Part shown: positions 6,062-9,229 of the stretch, piece by piece
Layout: every line of letters begins with the position of its first letter
How positions within the stretch are numbered: the first letter of the stretch is position 1
Source: Oscillospiraceae bacterium
GTDB lineage: Bacteria > Bacillota_A > Clostridia > Oscillospirales > Oscillospiraceae
Direction of reading: 5' to 3'
Length of the DNA stretch: 9,229 bases
NCBI GenBank assembly: GCA_017627975.1
Contig: JAGAFT010000088.1
Span: 1-9,229, forward strand
Made by a program: the position numbers and the translations under genes
The notes under the pieces: generated by a model
Database searches by the model: none
What the model was told of the DNA's origin: nothing
The model's input: the letters and a program-made list of their open reading frames with translations, nothing else

Positions 6062-7228
6062 ATGAAGAAAACCCTGGCACTGATCCTTGCTCTGAGCATG
6101 CTGCTTTCTGTCGGCGTTTTTGCCGGGGCAGAGGGACCGAAGGACCTGAAAGGACAGGATGCCCTGGCGTACTGTATGGAGCATCTGGATGATGAAAGCT
6201 TTGACGCCTATGAGAGAATCGGAACCCTGTACCGGGAGGGCCTGGACGGAATCACCAGAGATTACCAGGAAGCGATCTCCTGGTACAAGAAGGGAATTGA
6301 CGCCGGAAAGGCTTCTTCCTCCGCCGGCCTCGGCTACATGTATCTGAACGGCTTTGGTACGGAGCGCGATTATGAGGCGGCCCGGATCATGTTTGAGCGT
6401 GCTGCCGAACAGGGAGACGGAACGGCCATGTACCTGCTCGGAACCATGTACGAACTGGGAACAGGCGTCGAGAAGGACGACTGGACCGCGCTCAGCTGGT
6501 ATCAGGATGCGGCGGATGCGGGGAACAGAACGGCGGAACTGAAGGTCGGCGAATACTGCCTTTATGTCGCGGACGAAAAAGAAAAAGGCCTGGAGATCTA
6601 CAACCGGCTGGCGGAGGAAGGCGTTGCGGAGGCATACGCGTTCCTCGGCGATTACTATTGGACCGCGGAAGGACCGGCCGCGTCAAAAACCTGGTATGAA
6701 AAAGGCGCGGCGCTCGGTAACGGCAAGTGCATGAAAATGCTGGGCGGAATGTACGACACCGGCGCAGGAGTACAGAAGAGCTATACGACCACGGTGGACT
6801 GGTACGAAAAAGCAGCTGCGCTGGGAGAGACGGAAGCAATGTCGCTGCTTGCCGACCTGTATTTCTATGGGGCTTTCGGAATCACGAAACCGGACCGGGC
6901 CAGATACCTGTATACGGAATCGGCAGCCCGGGGAGATCCCTACTCCCTGCGCACCATCGCCTATAAGCTGCATGCCAAGCCGGAGACAGGCTATGACAGC
7001 AGCAAGGATGAAGTCACGAGAGCTTTGGAACTGTATGGGAAATCACTGGCCTGTTTTTATGATCAGGATAACATGAAGAAAAATGCGTGGCACTTCTTCA
7101 CCTTCAGCGTTTGGGATACCGAGGAACTGATGGGATACATCAAGGGCATGATCGACAATCATGTCTGTGACCAGGAGACGTCAGACCGCATCATCAACGA
7201 ACAGCTTGAACATTTTCGCCTGGACTGA
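6062..7228 (+). CDS. Secreted Sel1-like repeat (TPR-type) protein
   Basis: A 388-residue protein. Residues 1-23 are a signal peptide (MKKTLALILALSMLL, cleavage at AGA/EG) without a lipobox. From about residue 40 to 330 there are seven or eight Sel1-like repeats of roughly 32-40 residues, seen as recurring (L)GxMYxxGxGVxKDxxxAxxWYxxAAxxGxx units such as LGYMYLNGFGTERDY, LGTMYELGTGVEKDD and LGGMYDTGAGVQKSY. Repeats 4 and 5 are shorter and degenerate, and the last about 55 residues are not obviously repeat. Sel1 repeats form alpha-solenoid surfaces for protein-protein contacts; no catalytic motif is visible. The protein has no membrane anchor, so it is likely released or held at the cell surface by a partner. 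Its signal peptide resembles that of the protease-FHA protein, and its position hints at a shared envelope role, but it may have its own promoter. Exact partner unknown. Confidence 0.9.
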   Translation: MKKTLALILALSMLLSVGVFAGAEGPKDLKGQDALAYCMEHLDDESFDAYERIGTLYREGLDGITRDYQEAISWYKKGIDAGKASSSAGLGYMYLNGFGTERDYEAARIMFERAAEQGDGTAMYLLGTMYELGTGVEKDDWTALSWYQDAADAGNRTAELKVGEYCLYVADEKEKGLEIYNRLAEEGVAEAYAFLGDYYWTAEGPAASKTWYEKGAALGNGKCMKMLGGMYDTGAGVQKSYTTTVDWYEKAAALGETEAMSLLADLYFYGAFGITKPDRARYLYTESAARGDPYSLRTIAYKLHAKPETGYDSSKDEVTRALELYGKSLACFYDQDNMKKNAWHFFTFSVWDTEELMGYIKGMIDNHVCDQETSDRIINEQLEHFRLD

Positions 7229-7238
7229 TCCGGGAAAC

Positions 7239-7283
7239 AAAAAAAAGACGGAAGCCTGAATAACCAGGTTTCCGTCTTTTTTT
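7239..7283. terminator. Bidirectional intrinsic terminator between convergent genes
   Basis: Arms GACGGAAGCCTG (7247-7258) and CAGGTTTCCGTC (7265-7276) form a 12-bp stem with one G/T wobble and a 6-base loop. A run of eight A precedes it (7239-7246) and seven T follow it (7277-7283), so it reads as a Rho-independent terminator on both strands. It starts 10 bases after the Sel1 stop and lies 11 bases from the clpB stop, serving both genes. Confidence 0.92.
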
Positions 7284-7294
7284 GATGGACGCGT

Positions 7295-9229
<1,935 letters not shown>

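Overview
The window looks like chromosomal DNA from a Gram-positive, Clostridia-type bacterium of moderately high GC content (gut or rumen Oscillospiraceae/Lachnospiraceae/Christensenellales-like). This rests on strong AGGAGG ribosome sites, triplicated DUF6273-type domains on a Pro/Thr linker, an FHA protein with a short cysteine-rich head, and Gram-positive-style signal peptides. I cannot name the genus from sequence alone.

Layout. Bases 1-5879 (+) look like one operon of five tightly packed genes: (1) the 3' part of a large protein with a Pro/Thr linker and three DUF6273-like repeats; (2) a small protein with a Cys-rich head and an FHA domain; (3) a PP2C-family Ser/Thr phosphatase; (4) a membrane protein with an exported trypsin-like protease domain, a long Glu/Ala linker, one transmembrane helix and a cytoplasmic FHA domain; (5) a second, shorter PP2C phosphatase. 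Gaps between genes are -4 to about 39 bases. A 182-base spacer (5880-6061) holds a strong 94-base imperfect palindrome and a possible promoter. It is followed by a gene for a secreted Sel1-repeat protein (6062-7228). A 12-bp hairpin flanked by A and T tracts (7239-7283) can terminate transcription from both sides. On the minus strand, the 3' three quarters of clpB runs off the right edge (7295-9229).

How the genes may work together. FHA domains bind phosphothreonine and PP2C enzymes remove it. Two of each in one operon point to a Ser/Thr phosphorylation circuit at the cell envelope. The protease-TM-FHA protein could physically link cytoplasmic phosphorylation to an activity outside the membrane, and the DUF6273 protein could be an extracytoplasmic sensor or adhesin part. 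No kinase is encoded in the window; the best guess is that it lies upstream, possibly as the missing N-terminal part of the first gene. The Sel1-repeat protein is probably a functional neighbour (exported, with a signal peptide much like that of the protease) but may be transcribed separately. clpB is an ordinary housekeeping chaperone gene and is convergent, so it is probably not part of the system.
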